Assembly: GCA_903994635.1 (NCBI GenBank) | Contig: CAJEXQ010000012.1 | Span: 1-59,787, forward strand | DNA: 59,787 nucleotides | DNA from: an uncultured Chlorobiaceae bacterium | GTDB taxonomy: Bacteria > Bacteroidota > Chlorobiia > Chlorobiales > Chlorobiaceae | Direction: 5' to 3' | Shown here: positions 17,571-27,333 of the stretch, piece by piece | Layout: each line of letters begins with the position of its first letter | How positions within the stretch are numbered: the stretch's first letter is position 1 | Program-made: the position numbers and the translations under genes | The notes under the pieces: generated by a model | Seen by the model: the letters and a program-made list of their open reading frames with translations, nothing else | Told to the model about the DNA's origin: nothing | Databases searched by the model: none

Positions 17571-18914
17571 ATGATGGAGGCAGGAAAATCGCACACCTTC
17601 TTTATCCATACCTTTGGCTGCCAGATGAACCAGGCAGATTCGGGGATAATAGCGGCTCTTCTGCAGGCCGAGGGCTATCTGCCAGCAGAAAATGAGGCGG
17701 AGGCGGGGATTATTCTGCTTAATACCTGTGCGGTCAGGGAAAATGCTGTCGATCGTATCGAGCACTGTCTGCAGCATCTCAAGGGGTTGAAAAAAAGAGA
17801 GAAAGGGTTGATGGTCGGAGTGGTGGGCTGTATTCCGCAGTATCGGAAGGAGGAGATGTTTTCACTCTATCCTGCCATAGATTTTCTTGCTGGCCCGGAT
17901 ACCTATCGCACTCTTCCATCGCTTCTGGAGCAGGTTCGCAGTGGCGGAAAGCTTGCTTCACTGGAGTTCAACGCTCAAGAAACTTACGAAGGGGTAGAGC
18001 CTCTCAGGCAAGGCGCAATCAGCGCCTTTGTTCCAGTTATGCGGGGGTGTAACAATAGGTGCGCCTATTGTGTGGTGCCGTTTACCCGTGGCCGTGAACG
18101 CAGCCAGCCCTTCAGTTCGGTGATTCTTGAAGTTCGAAAGCTTGTTGCTTCAGGGTACAGGGAGATTACCCTGCTCGGCCAGAATGTCAACTCCTATTGT
18201 GATACTGAAGAGGGATATAATTTTGCTCTACTGCTTGACGCGGTCAGCCAGGAAGCGCCTCTGGCAAGAATCCGCTTCACCACATCGCATCCCAAAGATA
18301 TCTCCGAAGCGCTTGTTCGTGTCATTGCAAATCGTCCTAATATCTGCAATCATATACATTTACCGGTGCAGTCAGGCTCCTCAAGAATGCTTGATCTCAT
18401 GAATCGCGGCCACAGGATTGAGGAGTACAGGGAAAAAATATCGATGATCCGGTCGCTTATTCCTGATGCCGCACTTTCAACCGATATTATTGCGGGATTC
18501 TGCGGGGAGCAGGAGGCAGACCACCAGGCCTCGCTTGAGCTTCTTTCCGATATCCGCTTTGATTCAGCCTATATGTTTTTTTACTCAACCAGACAGGGAA
18601 CAGTTGCGGCAAAAACTCTTGCGGATGATGTGCCTGAAGCGGTCAAAAAACGGAGGTTGCAGGAGATTATCGATGTCCAGAACCGTATTTCAGGTGAACT
18701 CTTTCAGGGGGCTATCGGCTCAGTGATCGAAGTTTTAGCCGAGTCCGAAAGCCGTCGTTCCTGTGAGCAGCTTATGGGGCGCTCGGCTGGAAACAGGGCT
18801 GTGGTTTTTGATCGTGCAGACTATAAACCCGGTGACCTGCTGAATGTGGCCATCACCGGTGCCACTTCCGCGACTCTTATCGGCAGGCCTGCACACCATG
18901 ACACCCGGGCGTAA
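17571..18914 (+). CDS. miaB: tRNA-2-methylthio-N6-dimethylallyladenosine synthase
   Basis: A 447-residue methylthiotransferase. The N-terminal UPF0004 domain begins [15 protein letters not shown], the radical SAM core has [21 protein letters not shown] with the CxxxCxxC ligands, and the C-terminal 65 residues form a TRAM domain. MiaB adds the methylthio group to i6A37 of tRNAs. The start lies 2 nt after the nifU stop, so the three genes form one operon linking sulfur mobilisation, cluster assembly and a cluster-consuming enzyme. Confidence 0.93.
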   Translation: MMEAGKSHTFFIHTFGCQMNQADSGIIAALLQAEGYLPAENEAEAGIILLNTCAVRENAVDRIEHCLQHLKGLKKREKGLMVGVVGCIPQYRKEEMFSLYPAIDFLAGPDTYRTLPSLLEQVRSGGKLASLEFNAQETYEGVEPLRQGAISAFVPVMRGCNNRCAYCVVPFTRGRERSQPFSSVILEVRKLVASGYREITLLGQNVNSYCDTEEGYNFALLLDAVSQEAPLARIRFTTSHPKDISEALVRVIANRPNICNHIHLPVQSGSSRMLDLMNRGHRIEEYREKISMIRSLIPDAALSTDIIAGFCGEQEADHQASLELLSDIRFDSAYMFFYSTRQGTVAAKTLADDVPEAVKKRRLQEIIDVQNRISGELFQGAIGSVIEVLAESESRRSCEQLMGRSAGNRAVVFDRADYKPGDLLNVAITGATSATLIGRPAHHDTRA

Positions 18915-19036
18915 TCGGATATCAGCCACATTCTGTTTATTTCATAGTTTTTTATCTGGAGTGGTATTTGTAAATTGGGCCCGAAGACATTTATCACATA
19001 AGCGGCCTGTATATTGGCCCTGGAGAGAATTAACGT

Positions 19037-20044
19037 ATGCCAACTATTGCAAAACTCAGGTTGATCGATAAAGTAAGAGCGCATCTTGAACTGCTTGATC
19101 CTGTTACCTGGATCAGTGTTTTTCCCTGTCTTGCCGGTGGAGTTATGGCATCCGGTGCAATGCGGGGCACGGTTCACGACTATCTTCTTCTCCTTGCGAT
19201 TTTTCTGATGTTTGGGCCTCTCGGCACCGGCTTCAGCCAGTCAGTCAATGACTGTTTCGATCTTGAACTTGACAGGGTCAATGAACCTTCCCGTCCAATT
19301 CCTTCAGGTCGCCTGAGTGAAAAAGAGGGGTTATGGAACAGCATTACAGCATTGTTACTTGCCATTGGCTTGGGAGTGTTTCTATGGCTTCATATTGGTG
19401 GAGTTCGAGGATTGGTCATTCTCAGCTCAATACTCGCAGCTCTCTTTGTTGCATACATCTATTCAGCACCGCCTCTGAAACTGAAAAAAAACATTCTGAC
19501 CTCAGCTCCAGCAGTAGGCTTTTCCTACGGGTTTGTTTCTTTTTTATCAGCCAATGCTCTCTTTGGTGATATACGTCCCGAGGCGCTCTGGCTTGCCAGT
19601 CTGAACTTTTTTATGGCTGTTGCGCTCATTATTCTTAATGATTTCAAGTCGGCAGAAGGCGACAAGGAGGGTGGCCTTAAGTCGCTTACCGTGATGATCG
19701 GCGCCAGAAAAACTTTCTTTGTCTCGTTTATGATTATTGACTCTGTTTTTGCCGTTCTGGCCTGGCTATCCTTTACATGGGGATTTATCATCCCCGCATT
19801 TTTTGTCTTGCTTGGTCTTGTTTTAAATATGGTGCTTCAGGTGCAGCTTTTGCGTGACCCGAAAGGTGGCATATCTTTTATGAAGGGCGCTGTTGAAGAT
19901 GGGTTTGGCAATGCCATCGGGAAGAGTGATGTCCAGGAACACAACACGTTTCTCCGTTTCCAGGTTGCCAACAACATCTTGTTTTTAGTTAATAATCTGC
20001 TTGTTGCGTGGATGGTTGGCACGAAATACATGCAGAAATTCTGA
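19037..20044 (+). CDS. bchK: (Bacterio)chlorophyll synthase, BchG/BchK family
   Basis: A 335-residue UbiA-superfamily prenyltransferase with about eight membrane segments. The first aspartate-rich motif NDCFDLELDRVNEPSRPIPSGRLS is characteristic of (bacterio)chlorophyll synthases, and NDFKSAEGDKEGGLKSLTV is the second. It esterifies a bacteriochlorophyllide with an isoprenoid alcohol. Green sulfur bacteria have BchG (BChl a) and BchK (BChl c/d/e, farnesyl tail). I prefer BchK because, from memory and unchecked, bchK and cruC lie a few genes apart in Chlorobaculum tepidum, as the similar genes do here. The family is certain; the K versus G choice is moderate. A prenol-kinase-like gene follows. 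Confidence 0.72.
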   Translation: MPTIAKLRLIDKVRAHLELLDPVTWISVFPCLAGGVMASGAMRGTVHDYLLLLAIFLMFGPLGTGFSQSVNDCFDLELDRVNEPSRPIPSGRLSEKEGLWNSITALLLAIGLGVFLWLHIGGVRGLVILSSILAALFVAYIYSAPPLKLKKNILTSAPAVGFSYGFVSFLSANALFGDIRPEALWLASLNFFMAVALIILNDFKSAEGDKEGGLKSLTVMIGARKTFFVSFMIIDSVFAVLAWLSFTWGFIIPAFFVLLGLVLNMVLQVQLLRDPKGGISFMKGAVEDGFGNAIGKSDVQEHNTFLRFQVANNILFLVNNLLVAWMVGTKYMQKF

Positions 20045-20096
20045 TTTCCTCATTTAATAATTCTCTGTTTACGGGTGTAACTTTAAAATCATCAGT

Positions 20097-20816
20097 ATGG
20101 CCATGGATACTCTTCACCCCACTTTTTTTTCGCTTCCGGTGGTATGGCACAATACTCTGGTTACCCTGCTGACCTTTGCCTATGTTTTCAGTGTCCCTCC
20201 TCTTATGGATTACCTGGTAACCAACCACTCTCTTCCAAGGGATATCAGCCGAAAAATTACCCATCTCTGCGCAGGTTCCTCCATTATTTTTCTTCCTCTT
20301 TTTGTGGATGGTCACTGGTCGCAGTACCTGAACATTACCGTTTTTGCTGTATGGACAGTGTTGCTTGTACAGAAAGGACTTTTTGCCGCAGATGATGATC
20401 AGGCAGTGAAGACTATGACCCGTACCGGGGAGAAGCGTGAACTGCTCAAAGGGACGCTCTACTTTGTGATTGTTGCCATGATTTGCGGTACCATTTACTA
20501 CAAACAGCCAGCAGGGATTTTGGCCATGGCAATGCTCGGCTGGGGTGATGGCCTGGCACCGATCATAGGTATCCGTTACGGGAAAATGAAATATTATGTA
20601 CTCAGCGATAAAAGTGTTGAGGGGAGTCTTGCTTTTTTTGTTGGCAGTCTTGCAGCCGGGCTCTTTTTTTCCTGGTTGATTGTGCCGGAATCGTTTCATG
20701 TCGTAAAAATTTTGGTTATTGCACTGGTTGCAACCATTGCTGAGGGAGTGAGTCCGAAAGAGGTTGATAACTTGACCATTCCCCTTGCTGTCATTGCAGC
20801 CTGCTGGGTTTTGTAG
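20097..20816 (+). CDS. Phytol/dolichol kinase-like membrane protein
   Basis: A 239-residue protein with six or seven hydrophobic segments, belonging to the CTP-dependent prenol kinase / phosphatidate cytidylyltransferase superfamily. Features are ISRKITHLCAGSSII near residue 55, AMAMLGWGDGLAPIIGIRYGK near residue 145, and SVEGSLAFFVGSLAAG near residue 178, matching the conserved K-x-x-H, G-D-G-x-A and K-S-x-E-G-S elements of VTE5 phytol kinase. It lies 52 nt after the bacteriochlorophyll synthase, so I infer that it phosphorylates the pigment alcohol (farnesol or phytol). The substrate is not shown by the sequence. Confidence 0.72.
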   Translation: MAMDTLHPTFFSLPVVWHNTLVTLLTFAYVFSVPPLMDYLVTNHSLPRDISRKITHLCAGSSIIFLPLFVDGHWSQYLNITVFAVWTVLLVQKGLFAADDDQAVKTMTRTGEKRELLKGTLYFVIVAMICGTIYYKQPAGILAMAMLGWGDGLAPIIGIRYGKMKYYVLSDKSVEGSLAFFVGSLAAGLFFSWLIVPESFHVVKILVIALVATIAEGVSPKEVDNLTIPLAVIAACWVL

Positions 20817-20817
20817 G

Positions 20818-21549
20818 ATGGAGGGTATTTTTTTTATCAGTGACATCCATTTAGGCCTTCAGGACGAACAGAGCGAGCGGCTCAAGCTTGATAGCCTCGA
20901 ACGACTTTTTGCCATTATCAAGGCGGAGGGTAGTTCACTCTATATGCTTGGCGATATTCTCGATTACTGGCTGGAGTTTCGCCATGTCATTCCAAAGGGG
21001 TTTACCAGATTTTTTTCTCTCCTGTCGGATCTTGTTCGCCAAAACATCAAGGTTTTCTATGTTGCGGGAAACCATGATTTTTATCTTGGCCGTTATTTTG
21101 ATGATGAGCTTGGGGTGAAAACCATGTACGGTATGCATGAGCTTGTTCTTGATGGTCGCAAGATAGTGATTGCCCATGGCGATGGTTTAGGAAAAGGGGA
21201 TTTTGGTTACAAGGTCTTCTCTCGTCTTGTCAACAACCGATTCAGCCTTGCACTTCTGACGGGTTTTCAGCCCGATCTGGCTATTGGATTGATGAAAGGA
21301 TTATCACAACTGAGCCGTACACATAAACCAGTCAACCTTCTTTTCGAGGTTGACCGGCTGTTAAATTTTGCTGAATTATTGGCGACCGAAAAGGATTTCG
21401 ATTATTTTATATGCGGCCATAACCATGTGAAGGGTGTTGTAGAGCTTTCTGAGGGTTCCGGCAGGTACGTCAATCTTGGTACCTGGATTGAGGGCAGTTC
21501 GCCTTATGGCGTTTTTTGCAATGGCGCGGTTCAGCTTAGGGAGTTATAA
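20818..21549 (+). CDS. lpxH: LpxH-like UDP-2,3-diacylglucosamine diphosphatase
   Basis: A 243-residue calcineurin-type metallophosphoesterase with all metal motifs: ISDIHLG, GDILDYWLEF, GNHDFYLG, AHGDGLGKGDFGYK and CGHNHVKGV. The pattern and length fit the LpxH/LpxH2 group that cleaves UDP-diacyl-glucosamine in lipid A synthesis. The ATG overlaps the end of the prenol-kinase gene region (TAGGATG), so the two are probably co-translated. Another metallophosphoesterase specificity cannot be excluded. Confidence 0.75.
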   Translation: MEGIFFISDIHLGLQDEQSERLKLDSLERLFAIIKAEGSSLYMLGDILDYWLEFRHVIPKGFTRFFSLLSDLVRQNIKVFYVAGNHDFYLGRYFDDELGVKTMYGMHELVLDGRKIVIAHGDGLGKGDFGYKVFSRLVNNRFSLALLTGFQPDLAIGLMKGLSQLSRTHKPVNLLFEVDRLLNFAELLATEKDFDYFICGHNHVKGVVELSEGSGRYVNLGTWIEGSSPYGVFCNGAVQLREL

Positions 21550-21576
21550 TGTTAATATTTACAGACAGTTGTTGTT

Positions 21577-22461
21577 ATGAGTAATGTAAACAAGGTGCTG
21601 AAACTCGGATTGCCGAAAGGAAGTCTGCAGGATTCAACAATCGATCTTTTTGCACAGGCAGGGTTCCATTTTTCGGTTCAGAGCCGATCCTATTTTCCCT
21701 CTATAGATGATGATGAGCTGGAAGCTATTCTGATAAGAGCCCAGGAGATGGCCCATTACGTCGAACTCGGTGCGTTTGATGTCGGGTTGACCGGCAAGGA
21801 CTGGATTATTGAAACTGATGCTGATGTGGTTGAGGTTGCCGATTTGGTCTATTCGAAAGCCTCCATGAGGCCAGTGCGATGGGTGCTCTGTGTGCCAGAA
21901 AATTCTCCGGTCACGTCGGTTAAAGATCTTGAGGGGAAGCATATTGCGACAGAAGTGGTTAACATTACAAAAAAATATCTTGCCAAAAACGGGGTAAATG
22001 CTCTGGTGGAGTTCAGTTGGGGCGCAACAGAGGTCAAGCCGCCCGACCTTGCCGATGCCATTGTTGAGGTGACTGAAACTGGCTCGTCGCTCAGGGCTAA
22101 CAAGTTGAGGATTGTTGATACAATTCTTGAGTCCAATACCAAGCTGATTGCCAATAAAAATTCATGGAATGATCCGTGGAAGCGGGAGAAGATCGAAAGC
22201 ATGGCTCTTTTGCTGCTGGGAGCAATCAATGCCCATGGCAAAGTAGGACTGAAAATGAATGCACCCAAATCTTCGCTCGACAAGATTCTCGCCATTATTC
22301 CAGCCCTGCGTCAGCCCACCATATCCAGTCTGGCAGAAGAGCTGTGGGTGGCAATTGAAGTTATCGTTACGGAAAAAACAGTGCGCAAATTGATTCCTGA
22401 GCTGAAAAGGGCCGGAGCAGAGGGTATATTCGAGTACAATATCAATAAACTGATCGATTGA
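21577..22461 (+). CDS. hisG: ATP phosphoribosyltransferase, long form
   Basis: A 294-residue HisG, starting [22 protein letters not shown], with [10 protein letters not shown] and the PRPP-type loop [16 protein letters not shown]. The length and the C-terminal PII-like domain (from about residue 210) indicate the long, self-regulated HisG_L form that does not need HisZ. It catalyses the first step of histidine synthesis and is normally inhibited by histidine. No other his genes are nearby. A terminator follows. Confidence 0.92.
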   Translation: MSNVNKVLKLGLPKGSLQDSTIDLFAQAGFHFSVQSRSYFPSIDDDELEAILIRAQEMAHYVELGAFDVGLTGKDWIIETDADVVEVADLVYSKASMRPVRWVLCVPENSPVTSVKDLEGKHIATEVVNITKKYLAKNGVNALVEFSWGATEVKPPDLADAIVEVTETGSSLRANKLRIVDTILESNTKLIANKNSWNDPWKREKIESMALLLLGAINAHGKVGLKMNAPKSSLDKILAIIPALRQPTISSLAEELWVAIEVIVTEKTVRKLIPELKRAGAEGIFEYNINKLID

Positions 22462-22490
22462 GAGAGTTCCTCATACTCATAAACCATCCA

Positions 22491-22516
22491 GGCTGCCCCG
22501 AAGGGCGGCCTTTTTT
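22491..22516 (+). terminator. Rho-independent terminator after hisG
   Basis: GGCTGCCC and GGGCGGCC pair around a CGAA loop with one T-G wobble, followed by six T residues. Confidence 0.85.
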
Positions 22517-22525
22517 ATCGCAGCC

Positions 22526-23662
22526 ATGCTCATCTATCAGATAGTTGTACTGCTCTCACTTCTCGTTTTTTTGGGAATTGTGCTGAGAAACCTGATTGAC
22601 CTCCCTGTAATGCCTGCCGATGCACCTCGTGGTGGGCCCTTAGTTTCTGTGCTGGTTCCGGCTCGTAATGAAGCGCTGAATATTGAACGATGTGTCCGGT
22701 CGCTTTTGCAGCAGGATTATGAAACATTTGAGATTCTTGTCCTGGATGATGGTTCAACTGATGCGACTCCGGAGTTGTTGCTTTCCCTCGCAAGTGAGGC
22801 AGGCGAGCGCTTGCGGATTCTTCAGGGTGAAGCGCTTCCCGACGGATGGCATGGCAAAAGTTGGGCCTGTTCTCAGCTCGGGCGGCAGGCAAAAGGTGAG
22901 CTGCTGCTCTTTACCGATGCCGATACCATGCACCAGCCGGATGCTCTTCGCCGCTCGGTCGGGGCGTTGCAGAGATCAAGAGCAGACATGCTCTCTTTGA
23001 CGCCACGCCAGGAGCTGGGATCATTTTGGGAAGCGCTGGTGGTGCCGCTGGTCTATTTTATTCTGCTCTGTTTTTTGCCGATCAGGCTTGTCCGCACAAG
23101 TCGAAATCCGGCCTTCAGTTTTGCCAATGGCCAGTATATCCTGTTTCGAAAAGATTTTTATGAACGCATTAACGGTCATACCGCCGTTAAAGATGCCATT
23201 GTTGAAGATGTCTGGCTTTGTATGGCGGTCAAGAAAGCTGGTGGAACGGTTGCGGCCTATAATGGTACAGATACGGTCAGTTGCAGGATGTACCGCAGTC
23301 GGACGGAAGTATGGGAGGGTTTTTCAAAAAATCTTTTTGCAGGCCTTGGCTACAGTATGCCCGCTCTTTTTGCAATGATCGTGCTGACCTCTTTACTCTA
23401 TATTGTTCCTTATCTCTTTCTTTTTTATTCGCTGTTGAGGGGAGAATTCAGCTTTCTGCTTTTCTGGTTTCCACTTATGCAGATTTCGGTAGTCCTTTTC
23501 AGCCGGCTTATTATTGCATTTGTATTTAGTCAGCCATATTTTTTTGTCTTCCTCCATTTTTTTTCATGGGTAGTGCTGCTTGCCATCGCCGGCAACTCAT
23601 TTTACAGCATTAAATTCGGCAAAGGGACACTCTGGAAAGGACGAAACTACAATTTCTCCTGA
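22526..23662 (+). CDS. cruC: GT2 glycosyltransferase, CruC/CrtQ-like
   Basis: A 378-residue membrane glycosyltransferase: an N-terminal membrane anchor, a GT2 domain with SVLVPARNEALNIERCVRSLL, LDDGSTDAT, the DxD-like FTDADT and a downstream VEDVWL, then three or four C-terminal membrane helices. The layout matches the CrtQ/CruC and HpnB-like group. CruC in green sulfur bacteria glucosylates the hydroxylated end of chlorobactene in chlorosomes. I propose CruC because it shares a neighbourhood with the bacteriochlorophyll synthase gene; this is recalled synteny, not a search. A hopanoid- or lipid-linked glycosyltransferase is the alternative. Confidence 0.6.
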   Translation: MLIYQIVVLLSLLVFLGIVLRNLIDLPVMPADAPRGGPLVSVLVPARNEALNIERCVRSLLQQDYETFEILVLDDGSTDATPELLLSLASEAGERLRILQGEALPDGWHGKSWACSQLGRQAKGELLLFTDADTMHQPDALRRSVGALQRSRADMLSLTPRQELGSFWEALVVPLVYFILLCFLPIRLVRTSRNPAFSFANGQYILFRKDFYERINGHTAVKDAIVEDVWLCMAVKKAGGTVAAYNGTDTVSCRMYRSRTEVWEGFSKNLFAGLGYSMPALFAMIVLTSLLYIVPYLFLFYSLLRGEFSFLLFWFPLMQISVVLFSRLIIAFVFSQPYFFVFLHFFSWVVLLAIAGNSFYSIKFGKGTLWKGRNYNFS

Positions 23663-23790
23663 TGGCAGGCAGAATTCGCGGAAGGTGATAATTTTTGTTA
23701 AATTGCCGGTTGAAAATCAGTATTTCCAGTTCGGCGATCTGTTGCTGCAGAAAGAGTATCGAAGTATCAATTCAAACAAGAACAGTGCTT

Positions 23791-24741
23791 ATGGGTTTCT
23801 TATCGAAAATATTCGCAAAAAAAGAGGTCGAATTCAAACTTCCGAAGGTTATTGAGGATGTCAATCTGATAAAGACGTTGGAAGGTCATCTCGACCGGGT
23901 GCTTGGTGTAAAATTCAGCACTGATGGCAAAAAGCTTGTCAGTGGCAGTTTTGACGAAACGGTTATGCTTTGGGATGTGGAGTCCGGTCGTAGCCTGCTT
24001 ACCATGAAAGGGCATGATACCTGGGTTGAGTGCATTGATTACAGTCGCGATGGCAGACGGCTTGCCAGCGGAAGCACCGACAGTACGGTAAGAATATGGG
24101 ATGCTGCTACCGGCCAGTGCCTGCATGTGTGTAAAGGGCATGATACGGCGGTGCGCATGGTGGCGTTCAGTCCCGACAGCAAGATTGTGGCAAGTTGTTC
24201 ACGTGATACAACAATCCGTCTCTGGGATGTCGAGAATGGGAAAGAGCGGTCAAGATTTCTCGGTCATAAATCATATATCGAGTGTCTTGCCTACAGTCAT
24301 GATGGTACAAAAATCGCAAGCTGTGGCGAGGAGACGGTCATAAAAATATGGGATGTTGCAACCGGCAAAAATGTTGCCAACTACAAGAGCGACGACAGAC
24401 TTTCACACGCATTGGCCTATAGCCCGGACGACAAGTTTATTGCTTTTTGTGGACGTGATGCCCTGGTTAAGATTCTTGATGCAGCAACAGGAGAGATCGT
24501 CAAGGTGTTTGAAGGTCATGGAGATGCCGTGCGCAGTGTCTGTTTTACCCCTGATGGCTCAAAAGTTGTCAGTGCAGCAAACGATGAAACCGTCAGGTTG
24601 TGGGATATAAATACGGGCAAGCAGCTCCATCTTTATCGTGGTCATGTGCTCGAAGTGCAGTCAGTCGATGTTTCTCCTGATGGCAAAATAATTGCCAGCG
24701 GAAGCGATGATCGGAAGATAAAACTCTGGGGAATCAAGTAA
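23791..24741 (+). CDS. WD40 repeat protein, seven-bladed
   Basis: A 316-residue protein. After a short N-terminal segment (about residues 1-27) it consists of seven WD40 repeats of about 42 residues, each with GH near the start and a final WD or variant (VMLWDVESG, VRIWDAATG, IRLWDVENG, IKIWDVATG, VKILDAATG, VRLWDINTG, IKLWGIK). They would close into one propeller and serve as an interaction scaffold. There is no signal peptide, so it is probably cytoplasmic. The repeats are very regular, closer to eukaryotic-like bacterial WD40 proteins than to TolB. No partner gene is obvious nearby. Confidence 0.85.
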   Translation: MGFLSKIFAKKEVEFKLPKVIEDVNLIKTLEGHLDRVLGVKFSTDGKKLVSGSFDETVMLWDVESGRSLLTMKGHDTWVECIDYSRDGRRLASGSTDSTVRIWDAATGQCLHVCKGHDTAVRMVAFSPDSKIVASCSRDTTIRLWDVENGKERSRFLGHKSYIECLAYSHDGTKIASCGEETVIKIWDVATGKNVANYKSDDRLSHALAYSPDDKFIAFCGRDALVKILDAATGEIVKVFEGHGDAVRSVCFTPDGSKVVSAANDETVRLWDINTGKQLHLYRGHVLEVQSVDVSPDGKIIASGSDDRKIKLWGIK

Positions 24742-24966
24742 AGAATTGCTCAGCAAGATGTTACGAGCTCTTGATGCACTTTTTTGGCTTGATGCTGTTT
24801 TGTTTCAATTATAAAAAAGTATCCCAAATCTAAGAACTTTCTTTTTGAATTGGCATAAAGTAAGTAAATTGCGGATGCGTTAGGTTAATTAATTTTTGGG
24901 CGCTTCATGTCGGGGTTTGCTCATAGTAACGCCAAGTTTAACTGGCAAAAATAAAAAGAGGTAGGT
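24742..24966. promoter_or_regulatory. Leader region upstream of the cold-shock gene
   Basis: This AT-rich 225-nt gap has no ORF. A cold-shock gene usually has a long structured 5' UTR. The AAAGAGGTAGGT just before 24967 gives a good ribosome-binding site (GAGGTAGG). No unambiguous promoter was seen. Confidence 0.35.
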
Positions 24967-25176
24967 ATGGGTACTCAGGTTGAAGGAACTGTCAAATGGT
25001 TCAACGAAGAAAAGGGTTACGGCTTTATCGAACAGAAAGGCGGAAAAGATGTTTTTGTGCATCACAGTGCTATCAATGGCTCTGGGCGCAAAACGCTTGT
25101 TGAAGGCCAGAAAGTGACGATGGAAGTAACTCAGGGAGCAAAAGGCCTTCAGGCTGAAGATGTAACTCCTCTTTAA
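24967..25176 (+). CDS. cspA: Cold-shock family protein
   Basis: A 69-residue single cold-shock domain. It has [15 protein letters not shown] (RNP1 KGYGFI) and DVFVHHSAI (RNP2), followed by the G-x-K-x-L-x-E-G-Q-K-V segment. It binds single-stranded nucleic acid and acts as an RNA chaperone. It is transcribed alone, with a strong GAGGTAGG ribosome site and its own terminator, as expected for a strongly expressed small gene. The paralogue letter is arbitrary. Confidence 0.95.
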   Translation: MGTQVEGTVKWFNEEKGYGFIEQKGGKDVFVHHSAINGSGRKTLVEGQKVTMEVTQGAKGLQAEDVTPL

Positions 25177-25232
25177 ATTGTTGCCGTATCTTCCAGGTAA
25201 CTGGCGGACGTTGATAATGAGAAAAAAACAGA

Positions 25233-25262
25233 GGGCGCACTACCATGCGCCTTTTGTTTTTA
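25233..25262 (+). terminator. Terminator after cold-shock gene
   Basis: GGGCGCA and TGCGCC pair around a short loop (CTACCA), followed by TTTTGTTTTT. Confidence 0.82.
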
Positions 25263-25393
25263 TAACATGTTAACCCGGAACTGAGAGTAATGGCCGACGA
25301 ACTCCCTTTCCCGGATGCACGGCCATTTATTCGTCCGGGACTTGATGAGTAACCCCTCATTCATTATATGATCAACACCATCAATAAAAAGTT

Positions 25394-26290
25394 ATGCTGA
25401 AGACAAATGAAACAAAACTTGTAGAGTTTCTGCTGCAATGCCAGCCAGGACAGCCAAAAACCAGAGGTACCTGGGAAGTTGACCACCAGGGAATCCCCTT
25501 TCTTCTTCCCGCAATCGGAGGTATTACCCTGAACGTGCAGGCGGGTGACCCCGCATTTGGCTGGGCGGGTGACCATATAGAGCCAGGCGTAAGCTGCACC
25601 GCCGATACCATGAAGCCTTTCGAACATCCCAATGTTGGCCTGCAGATATTCTCCTGCGCAGGCAACACGGCGACAGTTGCCACTGGCGAGGCGAAAGGGG
25701 CTCAAGGACGTGTTCTTGGTCATCACGGAGGATCGGAGCATGTGATTGTCAATTTTGAACGCGACGACAAGGAGAAGATGCTCTACAGTGACACCATCAT
25801 TATTCGTGGCAAAGGGCAAGGGCTGAAACTTTCCGATTACCCCGATATTGTTTTGTTCAATCTCGATCCGAGCCTGCTTCGGGCCATGAAGATTCGTGAA
25901 GTTGAGGGAGGCGTGCTTGAAGTGCCTGTCACCACAATTGTGCCAGCAGTCTGCATGGGTTCAGGCATCGGATCAGCGCATGTTGCCAAAGGGGACTACG
26001 ATATCATGACCAGCGATGCTGATACGGTCAAAGAGTATGGAATTGACAAAATACGACTCGGGGACTTTGTCGCCCTGCTTGATCACGACAACCGCTATGG
26101 CAGAGCATACCGCAAAGGAGCCATCACGATTGGTATCGTTATCCACAGTGACTGCCTTGAAGCCGGTCATGGGCCAGGGGTTACGACGCTGATGACCTGT
26201 GCGTCGTCGCTTATCAGGCCGGTGATTGACCCGGCGGCCAACATTGCCGATCTGCTTGGGATTGGCACGACGTTGAAGGGTAATAATTGA
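25394..26290 (+). CDS. DUF4438 domain protein
   Basis: A 298-residue soluble protein matching what I recall of the DUF4438 family. It is rich in glycine-containing loops: [65 protein letters not shown], and a C-terminal [24 protein letters not shown]. No catalytic motif is known to me, although the conserved H, D, C residues in IVIHSDC and GHGPG could form a site. It stands alone between the cold-shock gene and a region of gene remnants. Function unknown. Confidence 0.65.
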   Translation: MLKTNETKLVEFLLQCQPGQPKTRGTWEVDHQGIPFLLPAIGGITLNVQAGDPAFGWAGDHIEPGVSCTADTMKPFEHPNVGLQIFSCAGNTATVATGEAKGAQGRVLGHHGGSEHVIVNFERDDKEKMLYSDTIIIRGKGQGLKLSDYPDIVLFNLDPSLLRAMKIREVEGGVLEVPVTTIVPAVCMGSGIGSAHVAKGDYDIMTSDADTVKEYGIDKIRLGDFVALLDHDNRYGRAYRKGAITIGIVIHSDCLEAGHGPGVTTLMTCASSLIRPVIDPAANIADLLGIGTTLKGNN

Positions 26291-26346
26291 GAGAGAGTTT
26301 GTTTTGGCCAGATATAGAACGAGGGTGGTTGTGACTATCATTCATC

Positions 26347-26490
26347 ATGAGCAAAAACAACATATCAGGCCGGAGAGATGAGATCAGGATGCTGGAGCGT
26401 GTTTTAACCTCTGCTTATTTTTTCCCGCAGTCATTTTCTGTTTTACCTGGATTTCCTCTTCAGTCAATATCCCATCACAGTGAGACGTGA
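26347..26490 (+). pseudogene. Remnant of an AAA ATPase N-terminus
   Basis: A 47-codon ORF begins MSKNNISGRRDEIRMLERVL, which resembles the N-terminus of the DUF4143-type/archaeal-like AAA ATPases (GR-x-x-E-I-x-x-L-x-x-x-L) just before their Walker A. After LTS the reading loses the family pattern and stops, so the ATPase core is missing. I read it as the 5' stub of a lost gene. The stub is short and this could be chance. Confidence 0.3.
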
Positions 26491-26568
26491 AAATATTTTT
26501 ATCTGGATAGAAAAACGCTATTTTATCCGGATAAAATTCTGTTTATGAATTAACAAGGGGGGATGGAG

Positions 26569-27168
26569 ATGACCGGTCAGGCGAGAGAAGCGTGCACAGC
26601 GTTTGAAGGGAGTCGTGCTCTTGCGTCAGGAGAGCTGGCGCAAGTTGCAGGTAAGGTGAAAGAGATGATTGATCGGGGAGAGGCGTTCTCGGCGCTGATT
26701 TTTGACGATCTCACCAGTGAGCTGATTGAGGTGGATTTTCGGGGTACGATGGAGGATGTTCTGCTTCGCCTGAAGAAACCGGCAGTGACAGAGGAGCCGG
26801 CTCACTCTCGGGGGCCTGGTCGTCCGAAGCTTGGCGTTGTTCCCCGTGAGGTGACCTTGTTGCCTCGTCACTGGGAGTGGCTCAATACCCAGCCGGGAGG
26901 CGCTTCGGTAGCTCTGCGCAAGCTTGTTGAGGAGGCGCGGCGGGTGAACAGCGAGCGCGATCTCCTGCGCTCTTCACAGGCTTCGCTTTACCGCTTTATC
27001 TCTGCAATGGCAGGCGATTTTCCCGGATTTGAGGAGGCATCGAGGGCGCTCTTTGCAGGAGATTCAGAGAGGTTCAACCAGCACATTGCTTCATGGCCGG
27101 TTGATATCCTGAGTCATGTTCAAAAACTTTCCTACAATGCTTTTCGCAGCACAGGAACAGAAGGGTAG
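26569..27168 (+). CDS. DUF2239 family protein
   Basis: A 199-residue protein matching the DUF2239 pattern as I recall it: TAFEGSRALASGELAQVAGKVKEMID at the N-terminus, an ALIFDDLTSELIEVDFRG segment, then a GRPKLGVVPREVTLLPRHWEWLNTQPGGASVALRKLVEEARR core and a helical C-terminus. GRPKLGV-REVTLLPRHW looks like a ribbon-helix-helix or AT-hook-like DNA-binding motif. AAGGGGGG at 26555-26562 abuts an ATG at 26563 and spaces better to the next in-frame ATG at 26569, used here. It has no operon partners. Role unknown. Confidence 0.72.
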   Translation: MTGQAREACTAFEGSRALASGELAQVAGKVKEMIDRGEAFSALIFDDLTSELIEVDFRGTMEDVLLRLKKPAVTEEPAHSRGPGRPKLGVVPREVTLLPRHWEWLNTQPGGASVALRKLVEEARRVNSERDLLRSSQASLYRFISAMAGDFPGFEEASRALFAGDSERFNQHIASWPVDILSHVQKLSYNAFRSTGTEG

Positions 27169-27276
27169 TATTGCCCAGGGCCTTGAGCGGCTGATCTGAT
27201 CTGCACGGCCTTGAGCGGTTATCCCTGTGATTCGGCACCGACAGGAGAAATCTGCTCTTCATCCTCGCGCCATAAA

Positions 27277-27303
27277 AAGAAAAACCCCCCGCAAGGCGGA
27301 GGG
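27277..27303 (-). terminator. Terminator after bchE
   Basis: Read on the minus strand, CCCTCCGC and GCGGGGGG pair across a CTT loop and run into TTTTTC. It lies about 30 nt after the bchE stop and ends the bchH-bchM-bchE run. Confidence 0.85.
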
Positions 27304-27333
27304 CATTCTTGTGTCATTTGAAGAAGGCAGAAC

